From: PWXP01 sp034005525 | GTDB lineage: Bacteria; Planctomycetota; Planctomycetia; Pirellulales; Thermoguttaceae | Length of the DNA stretch: 64,000 nucleotides | Reading direction: 5' to 3' | Assembly (NCBI GenBank): GCA_034005525.1 | Contig: JAVEUP010000003.1 | Span: 1-64,000 of the forward strand | Shown: positions 60,706 through 64,000 of the stretch, in pieces | Numbering within the stretch: the first letter of the stretch is position 1 | Layout of the letters: each line of letters begins with the position of its first letter | Position numbers and translations under genes: made by a program | The notes under the pieces: model-generated | Told to the model about the DNA's origin: nothing | What the model saw: the letters and a program-made list of their open reading frames with translations, nothing else | The model's database searches: none

Positions 60706-63114
60706 ATGTCCCATGCTGTCTCGAGATTTCACTGCCTCCGGGTTGCCGGTATCAGTGCCTCGGCCCTGTTACTCCCCGCGCTATGGGCAAGCGCGGTTGG
60801 CGCACCGCCCTCGCTCGACGCGCCGCCTACGGCTCGGCAGAAGCCCTATTCGCCGGCTGATGGTCAGGTGGTGGAAGTGTCACCGCCGCCGTTCATCTGG
60901 GTGCCGGTGAAGCATGAGGGCAATTACGTGCTGCAAGTGTCGACTGCCGAGAATTTCTCCGATAAAACGACGCGAACGTATCGCAACCTGCAACGCTCGG
61001 TCTTCGTTCCGCAGGAGGTGCTGCCTGCGGGCCAGTGGTTCTGGCGCTACGGTGTCGAGACGGATGGAACAACCGCATTTGGCCGCCCCCGGCCGTTTAC
61101 AATCCCGGACGATGCCCGGCCCTTTCCTTTTCCCAACTGGGATGAGGTCATCGCTCGCATCCCTCGGGAACGACCGCGGCTGTTCTTTTCAGGCGAGCGA
61201 CTCGACGAGATTCGCCGCATGGCCGAAGGCGAACTGAAACCGGCGATCGATGCCCTGGTGACCGCCTGCCGGCGCGAGGTGGGACGGGAATTGGTGGCCG
61301 AGCCGGGATTCCGGCCGAAGGAGCGGGCGGAATATGGCCCCTGGGCCGTGAACGTGATGCGCACGACGCGGCCACCCATGGACGTGATGGAGCGGTGTGC
61401 CCTGGCGTACCTGGTGACCGGCGACGAGCAACTTGGCGATGAGGCAAAACGCCGTCTGCTGCACTTCTTCTCTTGGGATCCCGAGGGGCCGACGAGCTTC
61501 TTTGCCTACGACGAGCCGCCCATGTGGATGATGATGCGCGGCACGCGGGCTTACGACTGGACGTACGACCGGTTCACGCCCGAGGAGCGTGCAAGCATCG
61601 AAGCGAATATGCGCGTCCGCGCCGGGCAATTCCTCAAGCAGCTTCAGCGGCTCCCCTTCGAGAGCAATCCGTACAACAGCCACGCCGGCCGCTTACCCGG
61701 CTTCCTTGGCGAGTGCGCCCTGTCGTTCATTCACCAGTGGCCCGAGGCGCGCGAGTGGCTGGACTATGCGACGCTCCTGTACTACACCTCGTATCCGGCC
61801 TGGGGCGGCGACGACGGCGGCTGGCAGGAAGGCCCCGGCTACTGGAGCGCCTACATGCAATTCGCCCTGCACTACGTTGTTGCGCTCCGCGAAGCGACGG
61901 GCGTGGATCTGGCGCAGAAGCCTTTTTTCCGCAACACGTCTTATTACGCCCTCTACACGGCCACGCCCTACCACCAGCATCGGCCGTTCGGCGACGGTCA
62001 GAACGCCAGCCCTCGCGGACTCGGCAACGTAATGTACGCCTTCTCCACCGTGACACAAAACCCGTATTTCCGCTGGTACGCCGAGGCCTCGGAAATGCGA
62101 ATTGGGGCCGACGTACTCACCTTGGCCACGTACGATCCGAAGCTCACCGCTCGATCGCCCGTGGAGCTGCCGCAGGCGCGAAGCTTCCCAAGCGTTGGGC
62201 TAGCCTCGTTCCATACAGCCCTGGGTGACCCGGAAAACGACATCTCCTTCCTACTCCGCAGCAGCCCCTACGGCAGCGTCAGCCATGGTCATGCCGATCA
62301 GAACGCCTTCGTAATCGAGGCGTTCGGCCGTGGGCTGGCCATCGCCACCGGGTATTATCCCTGGTATGGTTCGCCGCATCACGTCGAGTGGACCCGGGCA
62401 ACCCGGTCGGTCAATAGCGTCCTGGTCGATGGCGAGGGGCAGGTGCAGCGGAGTTGGGATGCCGCCGGCCGACTCACGGCGTTTCAGTCGGTCGACGGTT
62501 ACGACTACGCGGAGGGCGAAGCCGCGCCGGCTTATGGAGGCCGCCTCGACCGGTTCCGCCGACACGTGGTCCACGTCCGGCCGGGCGCGTTCGTCCTCTT
62601 CGACGACCTCAGGGCGCCGAAGCCGGCCCGGTTGCAGTGGCTCCTGCACGCCTACAACCGGATCGCCGTCGACGACGCCACCCGCATGCTCCGGATCGAG
62701 AACGATCCGGCGGTCATGAATGTTCATCTCGTGCTCCCGGAAAAGGTGGATTTCACACAGACCGACCGTTACGAACCTGAACCGGAAACCGTCGCGGGCC
62801 GCTGGGAAAACACGTGGCACCTTTCGGCCGGCACGACGGCGCCTGCGGAACAGGCCGTCTTCCTGGCGGTGCTATTGCCTCATCGGAAAGGCCATGAGGA
62901 CAGGCTGCCGAAGGTCGACTTCGTGCCGGGCAATGGCGCCGTGGGCGTTCGGCTGACGTCGGCAGACGGCTCGCAAGACCTTGTGGCCTTCCGCACGGCT
63001 GATTCAACAGAGACCGTGTCCTGCGGCGATCAACAGTTCACCGGCCGGGTCTTGGCTCTGGGCACGAACAAGGACGGGGACAGGATTCGCAGCTTCGGCC
63101 GCGCCCCGGATTAG
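60706..63114 (+). CDS. Exported DUF4962 + heparinase II/III-like polysaccharide lyase
   Basis: The 802-residue protein starts at the ATG at 60706, with GGAG at proper spacing, and carries a signal peptide (HCLRVAGISASALLLPALWASAVG). The N-terminal DUF4962-like part (PADGQVVEVSPPPFIWVPV...) is followed by an (alpha/alpha) toroid (YDWTYDRFTPEERA, HAGRLPGFLGECAL) and a heparinase II/III-type beta domain (SVSHGHADQNAFVIEAFG, with His candidates). Such enzymes cleave uronic-acid polysaccharides by elimination. Exact substrate unknown. Confidence 0.85.
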   Translation: MSHAVSRFHCLRVAGISASALLLPALWASAVGAPPSLDAPPTARQKPYSPADGQVVEVSPPPFIWVPVKHEGNYVLQVSTAENFSDKTTRTYRNLQRSVFVPQEVLPAGQWFWRYGVETDGTTAFGRPRPFTIPDDARPFPFPNWDEVIARIPRERPRLFFSGERLDEIRRMAEGELKPAIDALVTACRREVGRELVAEPGFRPKERAEYGPWAVNVMRTTRPPMDVMERCALAYLVTGDEQLGDEAKRRLLHFFSWDPEGPTSFFAYDEPPMWMMMRGTRAYDWTYDRFTPEERASIEANMRVRAGQFLKQLQRLPFESNPYNSHAGRLPGFLGECALSFIHQWPEAREWLDYATLLYYTSYPAWGGDDGGWQEGPGYWSAYMQFALHYVVALREATGVDLAQKPFFRNTSYYALYTATPYHQHRPFGDGQNASPRGLGNVMYAFSTVTQNPYFRWYAEASEMRIGADVLTLATYDPKLTARSPVELPQARSFPSVGLASFHTALGDPENDISFLLRSSPYGSVSHGHADQNAFVIEAFGRGLAIATGYYPWYGSPHHVEWTRATRSVNSVLVDGEGQVQRSWDAAGRLTAFQSVDGYDYAEGEAAPAYGGRLDRFRRHVVHVRPGAFVLFDDLRAPKPARLQWLLHAYNRIAVDDATRMLRIENDPAVMNVHLVLPEKVDFTQTDRYEPEPETVAGRWENTWHLSAGTTAPAEQAVFLAVLLPHRKGHEDRLPKVDFVPGNGAVGVRLTSADGSQDLVAFRTADSTETVSCGDQQFTGRVLALGTNKDGDRIRSFGRAPD

Positions 63115-63128
63115 CCCGGATTATTCAT

Positions 63129-63270
63129 GTAGGGTGGGTCAAACAAGCCGCTTCTCTGGCGGGTCGTCGGTCGCTACCGCCGGCGTGTTTCCAGGCGGCA
63201 GGCTGTGAATCAGCTCGGTTGCGGCTTCTGCGGACCCACCGACGATCTGGGAGACCTTCCTCCCTGCGTA
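63129..63270. repeat. ~142-bp dispersed element, copy 2
   Basis: It starts gtagggtgggtcaaacaagc and matches the reverse complement of 36841-36982 along its length; the far end has diverged. It begins 15 bp after the lyase stop. Confidence 0.8.
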
Positions 63271-63340
63271 TATGCATGGACCGTGCTGGCAGCGGATACT
63301 CGCCTTCTCCACAAGCCCGCCAACATCGGCCGCGACCGCA

Positions 63341-64000
63341 TCACGGGATTTCCGACTTTTGGGGAACCGCCGGCGCCTCGGGGATTGCTGGTACGTCGGG
63401 CACTGCGGGGGTTTCCGGCCTGTCGGGAATCGCAGGCTGTTCGGGCACCGCGGGCATTTCCGGCACGGCCGGCGGCGCCGGTACGGCCGGTTGGGAGTGC
63501 GCGCCGCGGAGCCGTTCCGGTAACGCATCTTCACTCAAAGCAGGGTTCCTGGCAAACGGCCTGTAGAGCGGATCGCCAATGAGGATCATGGCCCACGCAT
63601 TGAACGGGTTGGTGCGGTAGTAGGTCTCCACGAGCGTGTACTTCCCCGTCAGCAGCAGGGGGAAGAAATCGTCCGGCAGCGGAAAGGCGGCAAGGTACGG
63701 CTCGGCAACGGGACCGAGCGTGGCGGCCACGCCGTCTTCGAGCATGGCGCTGCACCAGACGGTCGCACCCGGCTTGCGGAGCGTCCTGGCTTCGGCGCTG
63801 GCAATATGGTAACCCACTGCGCCGGGATTCCAGTCGAATGCGTCGACGTACTTCGCCAGCGAATACCACCCGCAATACACCGCCGCGTCGGAGCAATCGC
63901 CGGGCTGGAACAGCGCAGGCTGGTTGTCGAGCACCACCTCCAGTTGCGTATGTGCCTTCAGCCGCGCGGCCAAGTCGCGGATCGACGCGTCATACTGCCC
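63341..64000 (-). CDS. TIGR03790-like protein, 5' end beyond the window
   Basis: The frame is open from base 64000 inwards. The visible part (about 219 residues) includes CSDAAVYCGWYSLAKYVDAFDW, GAVGYHIASAEARTLR, WCSAMLEDGVAATLGPVAEPYL and FNAWAMILIGDPLYRPF, the pattern of TIGR03790 proteins of unknown function. The C terminus is a Pro/Ala/Val repeat (PAVPAPPAVPEMPAVPEQ...). Confidence 0.8.
   Translation of the reverse strand, partial: GQYDASIRDLAARLKAHTQLEVVLDNQPALFQPGDCSDAAVYCGWYSLAKYVDAFDWNPGAVGYHIASAEARTLRKPGATVWCSAMLEDGVAATLGPVAEPYLAAFPLPDDFFPLLLTGKYTLVETYYRTNPFNAWAMILIGDPLYRPFARNPALSEDALPERLRGAHSQPAVPAPPAVPEMPAVPEQPAIPDRPETPAVPDVPAIPEAPAVPQKSEIP

Overview
The window reads as a chromosomal segment of a GC-rich member of the Planctomycetota, most likely Pirellulales-like. 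This rests on gene content rather than a marker gene. It holds many secreted proteins of typically planctomycetal architecture: SUMF1-like plus WD40 fusions, VIT/VWA/DUF2135 proteins, hydrazine-synthase-alpha-like c-type cytochromes, PmoA-like DUF6807, DUF1570, Tat-exported Gfo/Idh/MocA oxidoreductases, and PTS-IIA proteins with an N-terminal helix-turn-helix. It also carries many families of short palindromic dispersed repeats. No rRNA, tRNA, CRISPR array, integrase or transposase was seen.

Layout. 1-3.4 kb: 3' part of a giant SUMF1/WD40 protein, followed by an inverted-repeat element. 3.8-11.6 kb (minus): a large GH42-like secreted protein, a Tat-exported Gfo/Idh/MocA protein, a secreted propeller-like protein and a secreted tandem VOC protein. 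11.9-17.5 kb (plus): a Sel1-repeat membrane protein, a secretin-N/STN-like secreted protein, a small zinc-ribbon protein and two unassigned exported proteins. 17.6-36.4 kb (almost all minus): VIT/VWA protein, triheme HZS-alpha-like protein, then a run of glycan-catabolism-like genes (GH39-like, sugar isomerase-like, Gfo/Idh/MocA, DUF6259-like on plus, DUF6807, a serine hydrolase split by one in-frame amber codon, a five-bladed-propeller GH-like protein), an exported spermidine-synthase-like protein and a GNAT. 37.2-46.4 kb (plus): a surface-glycan/natural-product-like cluster with an asparagine-synthase amidotransferase, acyl carrier protein, AMP-forming acyl ligase, NAD-synthase-like enzyme, Gfo/Idh/MocA, non-hydrolysing UDP-GlcNAc 2-epimerase and dTDP-glucose 4,6-dehydratase. 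46.5-50.7 kb (minus): three envelope proteins. 50.8-54.3 kb (plus): a decayed fragment of the dehydratase gene, a GT2 glycosyltransferase and two paralogous outer-membrane-like proteins. 54.5-56.0 kb (minus): a receiver-like protein translationally coupled to an HTH-PTS IIA protein. 56.1-63.1 kb (plus): Hsp20, a heme-binding sensor kinase, RNase HI, a DUF1570 peptidase-like protein and a heparinase II/III-like DUF4962 protein. The right edge cuts a TIGR03790-like gene.

Functionally, two themes dominate. One is uptake and breakdown of polysaccharides by exported enzymes: glycoside hydrolases, a lyase-like protein, Tat-exported oxidoreductases and an isomerase. The other is building an activated, possibly amidated or acylated, surface sugar (asnB-ACP-ligase-nadE-like with wecB/rfbB and a GT2).

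The least ordinary material is non-coding. At least ten families of short palindromes or inverted repeats sit between genes. One sits in frame inside the acyl ligase, and others form the 3' ends of the asnB-like and STN-like genes. A ~142-bp element occurs twice, and a 54-bp repeat recurs just upstream of start codons. All calls are from reading the sequence; no database search was run.
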